From positions 32,520,221-32,584,220 of the forward strand of contig OX359282.1 in NCBI GenBank assembly GCA_947179155.2: a stretch of DNA of 64,000 bases, given 5' to 3'. Of this stretch, positions 23,001 to 35,500 are shown piece by piece. The first letter of the stretch is position 1. Every line of letters starts with the position of its first letter. Source of the stretch: Hedera helix (taxonomy: Eukaryota > Streptophyta > Magnoliopsida > Apiales > Araliaceae). Under the pieces are notes generated by a model that was not told the origin of the DNA, made no database searches, and saw only the letters and a list, made by a program, of their open reading frames with translations. The position numbers and the translations under genes are program-made.

Positions 23001-24399
23001 TTACTTGTATTCATCTTGTGCAAAGTAAATCAAGTTACAAAGACCAAATCTGTACTTCTAATAATGGAACTATGTTCCAATTGACAAGGTGGTCTCTCCT
23101 AACATCACATTGTTTGAGTAATGAAAAACTCTGTGCCATCTTCTCTAACTTATCAACAATACTTGCCAAAGTCTTAAAGAAGAGAGTTAGCAATGGCGAC
23201 ATTTGTCACATTTCTCTAATCCCAAACGTATCAGTAATACTTCTTGAAGAGGTGCATTAACAAAGGGGGTCATCTTGTCTAACTTATCAGCAATACTTAC
23301 CTGGGTCTTATAGAGATGTAGCAAAGGAGAAAAATAAGATCAACTCAAACCCTACCTCATAAGAAAATAAGGGCCGTATTTCCCTTCTATTCTCAAACCA
23401 CGTTCTCTATCACTGAAATGTCACATAACAATAGATTTAAGCTTATTCTTAAAAGGCCCCCTTGAATACATTAACATAAAATCTTGGACCACCAACCTAT
23501 TAAGGAGGACTAGACTTGGTGTAGAAAGTCCTGCCTCCTGAACATTCATATAGGTACGAACTATTGCTATATGACAAATTGATCTATTAACCTGATATAT
23601 TTGTTTGCAGTCAAGTCAAAACATGCTTAAATAGTCAAGATTTGTTGCCCAAAATAATGGGAATAATGTGTTTAACTAACTGCATATGAGACACCAGAAT
23701 CCCTTTTCTATCAACAGCTTATTTCTGAACTGATCCAACCTCTTCACTTCTACTGACTATCAAAGCAGATGAAAAAGGTGTAGCAAATGACACTGTGAGG
23801 ACTATGAGTTTAGAACTGCATCTTGGATTCAACATCTTCTAACAATTGCACTTTTTAGATGTAGTGCTATTAGCTCCCAAATCAGGTCCCAATCTCTTAG
23901 ACCATACTATAATCTGGATCTTTGTACTTTTGTGGAGTGTAAATACTCACCACCATACTAAATGGGCAGACTTCAAAAAAAGTATTTCTCAGAAACAAGC
24001 ATGATAAAAGAAAACTAGATGCTTTTACAGACTTTGCCATTATTACCATCAAACTCAAAATATACTTTCCAGAGATTATACTTTATGGTGTCTCAGCAAT
24101 TACAGTAAAATGTTTATAGTAAAGATGTCATGCCAAGTGGCATGGTTCTTACTTCAGAGGCTCTTTTAAGTACAAAAAACTTGTATATAATTGAGCTATT
24201 TTTGACTATTCTATCTTTGTCAACTTATCAATCATGGGGTTTTTTTTTGCCAACTAATTGTTGATCTTTCTTATCCTGGCAGAAATCTGAGCATATGGTT
24301 TCGAGATTAAAGAGTCGAGGAAATGAAGAACAAAGTTGCTCTGAGCCAAGAGCAAAAATGTCCTCCGACCTTATGGAACTCTTTCACGTGTCCAAGTAA
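20096..24399 (+). CDS. CYN: Cyanate hydratase (cyanase), four exons
   Basis: Exons 20096-20370, 20842-20913, 22695-22803 and 24283-24399 give about 190 residues. Cyanase converts cyanate and bicarbonate to ammonia and carbon dioxide (via carbamate) in the cytosol. An N-terminal helical DNA-binding-like fold (residues about 1-80, with GKTYGQIAAETGLTNVYVSQ) leads into the catalytic part. The three family catalytic residues are present: Arg92 (in TVYR), Glu95 (LNE) and Ser118 (GIMSAIDF), equivalent to E. coli Arg96, Glu99 and Ser122. The codon for Ile116 is split across the exon 2/3 junction. Exon 3 ends GKYLPYSEQ, close to where bacterial enzymes (156 aa) stop. The last exon adds about 38 polar residues ending ELFHVSK, making this longer than the roughly 168-residue Arabidopsis protein; that exon is the least certain. 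If exon 3 read through instead, the stop would come soon after the donor. Confidence 0.93.
21204..21224. repeat. Poly-C run, 21 bases, cyanase intron 2
   Basis: Uninterrupted C homopolymer in AT-rich intron sequence. Confidence 0.9.
21600..21925 (+). repeat. Tandem duplication, about 169-bp unit, cyanase intron 2
   Basis: Two adjacent diverged copies share ATGTTAAAA.AAAACA, CACAACTAGAT, GTTGTTTAATTAT, AATGTACT.GCATATCAAA, and CTCCTTCTA.GCT.AAGAGAG in the same order (for example GCATATCAAA near 21710 and 21879). Confidence 0.75.
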
Positions 24400-25805
24400 T
24401 GAGAAATCAAAATTACTCATGCTCAAGTGATGTTGCGTCTGTACCTGAGGGTTCTTTATGACTATATCTGGATTTTAATAAAAACATAGACTGTATGTAC
24501 CTGAGGGTTCTTTATGAGTATCTGGATTTGAATAAAAACATGACTGTATATGCATACTTCGATGGCGCGTGAACTTTATACCAAGATGTGTATGTTCTTT
24601 TGATATATTTTTGTATCATAGTATTGTTGTTGGGCTTATACTGCACGAGTGAAGGTTACATATTTATTTACGAACTACAAGTGTATATATATATATATAC
24701 ACAAGAAAAAGTAATCTTAGACATGTTTTAGCTAAGTTTGGTATAAAATGGCCATGGGCCGTTTGGTGTAATCATGTTACATTATTTTTTCCCTTCTTTT
24801 GCTCTTATAAGTTTGGTTATATATTATATTGTCCTTTTTATAATATTAATTTTTTACTCTCTTTATATTTTGCCTTTTAAATTTTATAAATTTTTTATTT
24901 TATTTCACATAATTTATATATATAGTGCGTGTAATTGGGTTATAGTATATAATATTAAAAATATATTTGAATGTATACTTTTGAGTGACATTGATATTGG
25001 TACACTTGCACCGATAAAAAAAAGGATTACAATAGTAATATTTATTGGATAAGTTTACATTTATAACTTTTAAATATTATTATTATTCACACTATTAAAA
25101 AAATATATTTTACGTTGAAATTTGTGACATACATATTTTTTTAAGAAACAAGCTAAGCACAGAATTCAATGTATAATATTATTTGTTTATGTGTTTGTAC
25201 TGAATTTAATGCATAAAAAAATAATATACTAGTGGACTTTATGTATTGAATTCAGTGTAAATATATAAAAAAATAATATTTAATAAGTTTCATCTTTTAT
25301 TTTTCGCGCTTAATGTGTGTTCTTAAGGTACACATTAAGCAGACCATTTTTTGAATGGAATGAATAATAATAGTGTTTGAAAATTATAAAAGTAGACTTG
25401 TTCTTATTCATATTAATTATGATTGCTGCTCATTAGGGATCTCTAAAATAAAAGGGAATAGAATGCAATTATTAAATTTTTTGCATTTTACCGTTTATTT
25501 CTTTTAATATTTATAAATAGATAGTAATATACGGATTATAAATTATTCATTTATGTATTTTTTTTGGTTCAAAATTTGTCTATTTTAAACAACAAAAAAA
25601 ATTACTTATTACTTTAAATAATCAATAAAAACTGTAACAAATATGCCCACCGGCCCCACTTTCTGCACCAAAAACTTTGCTTAATGCTTGTTACTCATTT
25701 AATATTTTTGAGTTTATTAAAGAAGAAAAATAAAATTAAATTAAAAAAAGACAAAAAAAAGGAAAAAAAAGAGAAAAGAAGAAGAAAAAATCTGTATCGT
25801 TGGGG
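24400..25805. other. Intergenic region, cyanase 3' end to U2AF-like gene promoter
   Basis: No gene seen. It starts with the cyanase 3'UTR, which contains a duplicated 26-bp piece (GTACCTGAGGGTTCTTTATG at about 24445 and 24496, followed by related words). An imperfect palindrome lies at about 25309-25339. The open frame at 24774-25052 is low-complexity and starts without coding context. Confidence 0.55.
25309..25339. repeat. Imperfect palindrome related to 873-901
   Basis: CTTAATGTGTGTTCT faces AAGGTACACATTAAG. The layout matches the perfect palindrome at 873-901, suggesting the same repeat family. Confidence 0.6.
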
Positions 25806-26000
25806 TATAAAATGTAATTTCACCCTAGATAGCTCCTCCTTCCCGGTCTAGGTTTTTCAGCAGTTCGATTCGAGTTCGGGACTGTACCATTATCAAATAT
25901 ATGCATATATATATATCTCTGTATATATGTACCAATTTCACTAATTGCTCTCCTATTTATCGGCAGTTCTAGTCCCAATCCTCCTTCGTTTTCGGCTCAG
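25806..26000 (+). promoter_or_regulatory. TATA box and 5'UTR exon of the U2AF-like gene
   Basis: TATAAAA at 25806-25812 is followed about 30 bases on by a CT-rich leader start. A donor (GGCTCAG|GTAACC) at 26000/26001 ends a non-coding exon. An acceptor (TTCAGCAG) at 29107-29108 lies 60 bases before the ATG at 29169. This predicts a 5'UTR intron of about 3.1 kb. Signals only; no transcript evidence. Confidence 0.5.
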
Positions 26001-26693
26001 GTAACCTTCTTATTTATCGATTCCTCACACATTCATACTTCTAAATGTTTTATTTGTATACGCTCTGAAGCATTACATTTTTTTCCTTTCTAAATTAAAT
26101 TATTTTTTGTGCTACCCGCACTTGACTCCAAGCTCATTGAAATGCTCCAATCAAGCATTCTCATAGCTACAAGGTTTTACTTTTTGTTTCATTTAAATAC
26201 CAGGGAAAAAAAAAGTTCTAGTGCTAGTTATGTACAGGTCAATTTTGATACACAGATTTGAAATGAAATTGACAAGTTTTTCAGCTGAAGACTTCAGTTT
26301 TGGAATTAAATTGTAAATTTTACTGTTCCCTCTGTCCCAATTGTTTGTCTCCTTTTGTCATTTGAAAGAATTTGATAAAGGGTGCAGAAGTTTTGTGTCA
26401 AGCTTAAATCCACCCAATGGATAATATGTTCAAAACTTGGTGATATTCACATAGGTTTAAAACTAGGGTGACATAGTTTTGGACAACTTGGAACGGAAGA
26501 GGGAAATTGCAATTTGGGATGTATGAGCTTCATTCAATTATTAGGTTTCATTATTATTTATGTTTGATATACATAATTAATGCTTATTTATGTAGAAATT
26601 AAAATTGTTTATTTTGAGCATGTCATAGTATAATGAGAGCGCATGTATAAAACTGCATTTACTCTGATTGTGTATTTAACATGAAGCCTTTGC

Positions 26694-27385
26694 CATAGTT
26701 GTCAAACCATGAATCATATCGTGTATTGAAAATTCTCATATCGTGTTTTATGTATCGTATCGTGAATCATATCGTAAGATACGGAAACAAAATAAAAAAA
26801 TATAGTAATATATATTTAAACATATAAAACACAAGCTTGATTACATATAAAAGTAGTCGAGTAAATATTATTATAGACAAAAAATAAATTTTAAAGTTAA
26901 ACAGTAGTCAAAATACTCTAAATTGATTTATTAGATATTATTTCAGTAATCTTTATAGAGTAACGAGAGAAAACGAAAATCCAGATTCACTTTTAATCTA
27001 TAAAACAAAAGAGAATAATTCAAATTAACAAGTAGAGATTTATATATTTGCTTATAGAAAATGTCGTGAGAAAAATAGAATGACATTTTCAATAAGATAT
27101 AATACTTTAAAAAGTTATTAAAGGCTCATGAAACGATATAAAATATGTTTGTGCTAGAAAACCTCTTCAATTGAAATGGTAAAAGGCTTAAAAGTTTTGT
27201 TTTTAATCTTTTGGATCTATATGAAAAAAATTTCAAGTTGGTTGCTTTTAAAAAGTATCGTGCATTATATTGTATCGTAAGAATCGTAATTGAATCGTAC
27301 GATGCGGTGTCATTTTAGATTCACCTTACCATACATATCGAATTATTTTCGTAGCATATCGTAACGTAAGATTATGACAACTATG
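26694..27385. mobile_element. hAT-like MITE in the 5'UTR intron
   Basis: Left terminus CATAGTTGTCAAACCATG and right terminus (inverted) CATAGTTGTCATAATC agree over the first 11 bases. Subterminal regions are packed with CATATCGTA/TATCGT words on the left and their counterparts on the right. Flanks GCCTTTGC and ACTTTTGC could be an 8-bp duplication with two changes. Length 692 bp, no coding capacity. Confidence 0.6.
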
Positions 27386-28394
27386 ACTTTTGCATATAAT
27401 CAGTTGTATACTTAGGTGGCTATTGTTATCTGTCCACGTAAGAAGACAAATGATTGAGTGCCTGAATTGTGCTTCTTTTATTCTCTTTTGTTACATTAGG
27501 AGTTTTTATCGCTTACCCTTGTGAAAATGTCTATTTTTTACACAATAGTGTGGAGTTTTGTCATATATAGTTATGGGGATTTATGCAATATGCAGGTGGC
27601 GCTTTCCCCTTATCTCTCTTTTCTGTGTTTGTGTGTGGACCTTTATTTAGATCGAACAATGACAGTTGTATAGAGTTATATAGGTATTCTCCCTAGAATA
27701 ACTTCTCACATATACAGATTTTTTCTGTCTTTCTAAATTAAAAATGTAACATATGTATTGATTTGTGCTCTTATAAAAAACCCTGTGTAAGAATGAAAGT
27801 ATGGAGATCATAATGCAAGTTCCGAGGATACTTTGACTTAGATAAGATCGTGATGCAAGATGTGTTTATTTTTAGGAGACTTGTATTGATTGTGCAATTG
27901 TTGACATTGCTTTTTGTATATTTCTGAGACTTATATATATATTTATTGTGAACCTTGTTTCCCTGTTTTATTGAGTGTTCTCTTTTCTCTATTCATAAAA
28001 ATTTCCCTTAATTTTGAATAGACATTTTCCCCTAGTTTGCAAGGTTTTATGAGTGCCTAAAAAAGTGTTTACATTGCTCACGCTGATGTTCTTGGATTTG
28101 GATGGTTCAGGAATATTTATTAATGTTGAATCTAAGTCTCATAGACTAGTTGAGGACATGAATGATATCTTGGGCTTAGCAGCAGTAAGCTACAGTTCTA
28201 GTTGTCTGTGCAGGTTTTCCTCATGCTAAAAACTTGTGCTTTATAAGTTTCTTATTACTACTTATCAGAAATGAGGAAAAAAAATAAAAGAAAACATACA
28301 ACAAAGTTTTATGAATGAAGGCTTAACAAGAGAAATTTCTTACTGCTTTCTATTGGTGATGAGAGTGAAGATATGCTGGCTAATAACTGCCTAA

Positions 28395-28460
28395 TTTCTT
28401 TGATAAAAGAAGAAATTTATTAGAAAGAAGAAGATAGACAGGTGCTGAGGGCAAGGTCTC
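28395..28460 (-). mobile_element. LINE 3'-end remnant
   Basis: Read on the minus strand, TTCTAATAAATTTCTTCTTT followed by TATCAAAG is the typical tail of plant L1-type LINEs. The same tail in plus orientation (TTCTAATAAAATTTCTTCAT, TATCAAA) closes the longer fragment at 31170-31560. Confidence 0.45.
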
Positions 28461-29168
28461 CTCCATAACTATAGGGAAGCGGGAAAATGTTCAATGGAGG
28501 GCCCTTTCATGTTATTGGCAATCCTCCCTCTTTTCACTAAAAAATCATCTTTCTTTTTGGCTTTAAGAAAATACTAAATTCATATTATTTTCAAAATTTC
28601 CTCATATAAAAAGAAATTAATCTTTTAATTCAACTTAACTATCATATATTTAATATTTGAACTCAGAGTCTCAGATCTTCCAAAAGTTACGGAAAGTTAT
28701 TGGTACTATCATATAACGTAGAGGTATACCATTATCATATAAAATTTATGTACACCTTCATGTATGTATATATGTATGCATGTTTGCGTGCATGTGGGTA
28801 CTGTCTCTTTAAGTGTTGCCTCCTACATGGTTTCTGCGATAACACTTGAAGCTGTCTTCTAATATATCTCATATAAATGGTACTTGATACTGGATCAAAT
28901 GGCATTTATGTCCAATATTGTAGGGCACACATTTTGGTCCTTCATTTAGTTTTAGGAATATTGTTTTGTTAAAGCTACATAGATCACTGACATGCATTGA
29001 ATTTATACCGACTATTAGGCCAAATTTTGGTCCTTCATGCACTTTTCTTTAGGTGCTGTGTCTTTTTCCTTCAAAGCCTCTATATTAACCAACTACTCAT
29101 TTCAGCAGGGATCCTTTGGGAGCTGGGACATCAGATTTCTGTAGCCTGGGAAGTTTATTTTGATCAGG

Positions 29169-32100
29169 ATGACCAGATCTAGTCGGCAAAAGGAGAAGTT
29201 TAAGGAGTTTTCACAGGATAACTGCTCTGTGGGAACTGCTGCTCGAACAAGGCCTTTCAGTTTTGACGAGATAATGCTTAGAAGGAAAAATAAGAAACAA
29301 TATGGAGATGTTGAGGTGCTTGGAGAAGCAGGGAACTTATTAGGGAAAAACCGCATTGAGAAGGTTCCTGATCTTGTGGAATCTGACAGAACCAGAAACA
29401 AGGATTCTGTTCCTAGTTATTTAAAGCAAGCTTCAGAGGATTTTGTGAAAGTAAGCTCTAGGAAGAAAGAAGTTGTTGTTATTGAAGAAGACAAATTAAT
29501 GAAAGGTAAAAGCAAAGAAAGTCGTAAATCTGAAAGCAAATCAAAGACTACGCCAAAGAAAAATAGCAATGCTGACAAAGATAAGGGAAGCAAGATTGAT
29601 GAACAGGTTCATGGAAAGAGAAAAAGTAGCAAATGGTCATGCAATGATTCTGAAAAGGAATCTGAGAGGAGGCATTCAAGAGATCTTTTAGTGAAGGACA
29701 AACATGCAGACCGAAATAGAGGAAACACAGAAAAAGAAAGAAAGAGGAAACACCAAAATAAAGTTGATGATGGAACTAGAGACACAAATGCTAGTAAGAA
29801 ACATGATTCATATAAATGGCGTGAATCTGAATTTCTAGGGAAAAAGGAAAAGAAGGAATCATTAATAATTCGTGATGAGGACTCACAGCCAAAACGAAGG
29901 CGGTCAAGGAGTAGAGAGCATGTTAAAAATAGTGGTAGAAGGTCTATTTCGCTTTCGCCAAGAGCGCATAAACGTATGTCTTATGATGCGCGGGAGCATG
30001 CAGAGTTGTCAGTACATTCTTCTAAAGATAGGTCTGGAAGATCAAATCCAGACTTTGACAGGGTGAAGATGTCCAGTAATGGTTCGAGTAGTCACCATCG
30101 ACGACATAATAGTTCAGCAAGTAGGCTTGGTGGCTATTCACCAAGGAAGAGAAGAACAGAGGCTGGTGTTAAGACTCCTTCCCCAACTATTCGATCTCCA
30201 GAGAAGAGAAGTGCTGGGTGGGATCTACCACCTGCTATAGCAGAAAGCAATTTTAATGGTTCTGTTCTCCCCAATTTGCAGTCTTCTATCCAGACTATGT
30301 CATCTAGCAAACCTGAGTTTTCTGTGATGGTTCCTGTCACTTTAAGTGCAGGAAAGGCTGTTGTTGGGGTTGTTTCCACTGTTGCATCTCCAAGAGTGGA
30401 CACTTCCGTAGACTCCATCCAGCTAACGCAAGCAACCCGGCCTTCAAGAAGGCTATATATAGAAAACTTGCCAGCTTCTACCTCTAAGGAGTCGGTAATG
30501 GAATTCCTTAATAATATTATTCTCTCTTCAGGTGTCCGCCATATGCAAGGAACTCATCCATGTATCAGCTGTAGCGTAAGTGTAAAATCAGTTTTTTTGA
30601 ATACTCTAATTAACTTTGTATGCATATGCTTGCAACTAATGGGTCCCAGCAAGCCTTACTATACCTTAACTGCAGATACACAAGGAGAAAAACCAAGCTC
30701 TTGTGGAATTTCTCACACCTGAGGATGCTTCTGCAGCTCTATCTTTTGATGGCAGATCTTTTTTTGGCTCCATTCTTAAAATCAGGCGCCCGAAGGATTT
30801 TCTTGATGCGATTGTAAGAATGACACGCACTTATGGACTACTGATATTCTTCTTGCTTGTTTAAGTCATTATAGCTGACATAAGGATAAATACTGATGCA
30901 TTAATTTACTATTTCTTAGAATACTGTATCTTATTGAGGGCTTGTCAATTCTCCATGTTTCATTATATTTTTTCTTTATGATACTTAAAATTGCTAATAT
31001 ATTCTAAGTTATGACATTTGAGCTGAAAGTTCTTTTTTTTAAGTATGGTCAAAATGTTTCGCAGTTGTAGATTTGATTTACTAAAATGCTTAACAGGAAT
31101 TTTACTTGCTTAGTATGTCTTCTGGATGATTATTGCATCTGTAACATACTCATTTTTTTTTTCTTTTCTACACTGTATTGTTAACTGGGGTTCGTCATTT
31201 GTGGAATTCTATAATTGGTGTTGGGGGGAGTGTGTGTCCCACTTTGGGGAGAGGTTTACTGCATACTAGGTTCAAAAGTTCTGGAGGGAGGAAAGATGCA
31301 AAGATGCTTTGAATCTGTTCAGCATTTATGTTCTTTGGGGAATTTGGAATGATGGTATTGCTCAACTTTTTAGGGACAACTATCTTTCGTTTACTTTACT
31401 GCGAGAATGCGAGATAGGCTTATGTTTCTTTCTTCTACTTGGGCCTTTGGGCATTTATGTGTCTGATTTTTGTAGAGATTAGAGAGACTCTCGTTATAAT
31501 TTCCTTATTATTCTAATAAAATTTCTTCATCTATCAAAAAGGAGAAAATGTAAAAAAAATAGTGCATTTGTAGCCTAGGAGTTGATAATATATGCATCAT
31601 AAAATGTTATAATGCTACACTCAAAGGTCATGCTCTTCATAGAGCTTTCACTTGTTAAAGAATAATGTTAACCTAATGGTCTTAGCTAGATTTTGTGCTG
31701 TAGCTATTAAAAAATAAAAAGTTGTCATCATCTCCAATGGAGCGTATATGTCCTGCTTCGGTTGGAGATTTTACACACACCTCCATACATGTATTTTTGT
31801 AGTCTGCACTGCACACGGATGCTAGTTGAAAGTGAGAATTTTGAGATCCATATTAATTATTGTAGTACATGATCTATTACTATATCTACTCTTGATTTTT
31901 TTGGTTAAGCTTTCATAGTTGAAAATGATAATTTTACTTATCAAAAAATAAAAAGTGTTGAAAGTGATAATTTTGAGATGCACATTAAATTGTGTGGTTT
32001 GTAATGTATTGCAATAGCTACTCTTGTATTTTTGGTGAAGCTTTCAATGTGGTGGAGTTCTGCGGCAGTTTTAATCTGAGATGTGAGGGAAGAATATATG

Positions 32101-32457
32101 TATAGATTTAAAAAATGAGAAAAATCGTCTATATCGATTAAAAAGTCATTTATGTCTACCCAAAGATTATTTAATTAGTTAGTTAGTTTAGGGGTGGATA
32201 AGCATATGTGGGAGCGCAAATAGCTGATCCCATAAGAAAGATCGATTGTCCTGGTGACATGGTGTTTTATGGTTTTTTTTAAGCATACTAAGAGGCATGA
32301 GAAGGACATTCTCATGAAAGTAGCAAAGCCAAACCGCATACGTCTTAGTGATTTTTCTTAAGTATATACTTTATTTACTGTCAATAGAGTTCTGATCATG
32401 TCACAAAGCCTCTAGTTTGAGATAAGAATTAACACTACATATGAATTTATATGATTG

Positions 32458-32521
<64 letters not shown>

Positions 32522-35500
32522 ATATATATATATATATATTCCCCCTCTTGTCAGTTGTATAGATGATTAAGCATCAATATCTTCTTGCGTGTGCTATACA
32601 AAGTTGTGACGTAAGCTATTTTCTGTTTAGAATTACTTTCTATCATATAGCTGCAGCTTCTGAGGTATATTGTGGTTACAATCCATGTAGCAGGTTTTCA
32701 GACAGTTGTATTTTCATGCAGACTGGTGTTCCAAAGAAATCTGTGGCTGAAGTTGGTTCAATAAGCAACATTGTAAAGGATTCACCTCACACGGTATGAT
32801 TTATAGCATCATATGCAAATGCAATAATGATACCGTTATTGCAGTTAACTTATTTGTTAGGACACTGGTGCCATTTTTTACAGCATATGATTTTGGAGTC
32901 TAGGTCTTCATCTTTCTATCATGGGTTCGGTCATTTCCTATGCTCATTAATTTACCTGCAAAAGCTCCCATCCCCTCCCCTGCCTCCACAAAAAAAATGA
33001 TAAAAAGAAAGAAAAGACACAAATTTGAAAGTTCACTATACCATATAATTTTTGATATACTCCCTTGCATTGAAGGTGTGCTTTGTAAGATTTATATGCT
33101 CATAAAATTAATTGCTCATAAAATTAATACAGCTCATTCTTCTTGTTATATCATTTGCATGATTTTATTTGCAATAAGACAATTTGATAGTTTCCATTGC
33201 TGCGAGTGTTGAACTTCTTAGGTCTGTTGCACGGACCTTATTTGATTAGGTGTTTTGAAAGTGCCATGTTGGTAGTATTTATTTATTTTAAGTACTTTTA
33301 TTTAGCAGAACTGCCAAAGGGGGCAGAACGCTAGCAAAAACAGGCTGTCAGACACACAAGGTTTTATTAATTTCAGCAGCGTAGTTAAGTGGGACCATGT
33401 CTGGCACTATGCTTGGTTCTTGATAAGTCTGCTGGCTGATTATCACAGCATATTTGCTGAAGCTATGCCACATAACCTACATTAAACAGCCGTTAATACT
33501 TACCTGTCAGCTTAAAGTTTTGCTTAGGCAAGAAGATTCAATCTTGGAGCCAAATAACAACATTTTTTTTACATGGCACTGCAAAAATAGTTTAATTTTT
33601 GTTAAGAGAGTCCGAGATAGCATGTCATTGAGATGTATATTACTTGGGTTATGTTTGGACTTTGGAGATACTCTTTTGGATTCTCGTGTAATTTGCTAAT
33701 TAAAATCGTTATGTTGTCTGGTTTTCCATTCCCTTCATTTCTGGACACTTGTTGCCATGTTCCTGTATCCGTAACTTCTAAAATACTAATCCGATGGACA
33801 CACACTTCCGTAATCAGTCCATGTTGAAAGTTACTTTCTTAAAACTTCAATCTATTTACTTACTATCTAGTTATGTGCTCCTGAAGTGTTCCATTGCATT
33901 TATATGTCGGTTGCTCTGTTTTACATTGCTTGTTAATTTATTTATTTATTTTTTAATCCTGTCCTCATTTAAGAAAACAAGGATATGCTTTATTGTTGCA
34001 GATCTTCATTGGTGGGATTTCAAATGCTATATCTTCTGACATGGTAACTTTGCCTCCTTTTCTCCTTATTCCGTCTCATCTATGTTTAAGTGACTATATT
34101 ATGCTGTTTTTCAGCTTATGGAAATTGCTTGTGCCTTTGGACCTTTGAGGGCCTACCGCTATGAGGTTAACGTAGATCGTAATGAACCCTGCGCTTTTCT
34201 TGAGGTATCACACTTGTTTGCATTAAACATGTTATAAAAGGTTAACAGGCACTGAAGGCACTCTCTTAACATAATCTTAAATCTTACTATGTGATAATGT
34301 GAATGCTTCTTAACTTTGTGTTGAGCACTAAATAGGCCCCATGCCATTTCTCAAGATGTTTGCTGAAATTCAACCTAGAGCTAATGGCTTTGTATTTCCT
34401 ACATGATATGGATTTATACTGGCATTACTCACAGATTGCGATTCCTGTTGTAAGAAATAACAATCTAGGTCTTCATGACATAATTGAACTAGATAAGTAA
34501 ATAGTGGTGGATATTTTTTCTCACTAACAGGAATTATCTTTTATCAAGTGGCCACAACTTTTCGTGTTTTTCAACTTTGTTGAAAGGTTCAATACTTCAG
34601 GTAGTTAAGGAAAACTCCAACAGTAATAGAGTTGAATTTTGAGGATGTGAGCTCGTGTTTTTATGATTTGGCCAAAGCCTGCAAGATGAAGGGTGTTTTC
34701 CTTTTCTCTTCAGCATTTCTATAGCTCTATCCCCGAGGTTACTGTCAGTATCCTAAAGAGCCTGCAATAACATTCCTAATCTTGTTATCACTAGCACTAT
34801 GAGTCTATGACCCCCGAGCTTTCCATCATCTTTTGGCTGTATTGCATCAAAGCCTTAAAAAGCTTGCTGTGAAAATATTCCAGCTACTTTATCTGAAAGC
34901 CATATTTACATTTATGTTGTAATACGTGCGTTTAACCATTTGCATTCCATTACTCACCATCCTTCTTCCTAAATCTAGAACCTTAAGTTAGAATCTTTAT
35001 CACTGGAAACCTGAAAAAAAGCTAAAATAATTAACTGCATGTGGATTCGATCCTGATTTTTGGAGGTCTATAATCAGTTCTACATAACACAATAGAACAA
35101 TGTGAAAGGAAGTGAAGGGCATAAATTTATATACTTTGTATTTTAATGTTCTACTGTAAACCTATCTGAAAAATGTTGTATTAATAATCTGAGATAGCCG
35201 TCGCTGGCCAGCAGGAGATTTAAGACCAATTATTAAAGCAGATAGATTTATGAGCTTTGGTGGACCCAAACATGATGTTTGGTTGTGAGGGAGACAAAAA
35301 CACTACTTAAAAAACTCTTTTGATATATCTTAGATGTAGGATAACAGTGGCAGATTTGGAGTGTCGGGAAACACCCCAACTGGAGGTCCAACTCTGGTGG
35401 GTAATACAACAATTCTGTATATGCTAGACTCTAAACAATTCTAGACTTCAGTTACTTTGGAATACTTGAAGGCCCACTCAGAGACAAATAGACTTCATTA

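Noticed and set aside
23018..23260. 80-codon open frame in cyanase intron 3
   Set aside because: No start context or recognisable domain; the surrounding intron has partly repeated words (AACTTATCA.CAATACTT) and may be repeat-derived.
24774..25052. Hydrophobic 92-codon open frame
   Set aside because: AT-rich low-complexity translation (Phe/Ile/Tyr), no gene structure around it.
32563..32799. 78-codon open frame including exon 3 of the U2AF-like gene as a separate gene
   Set aside because: Only its last 24 codons are real exon, preceded by a good acceptor at 32720-32721; the rest is intron read-through.
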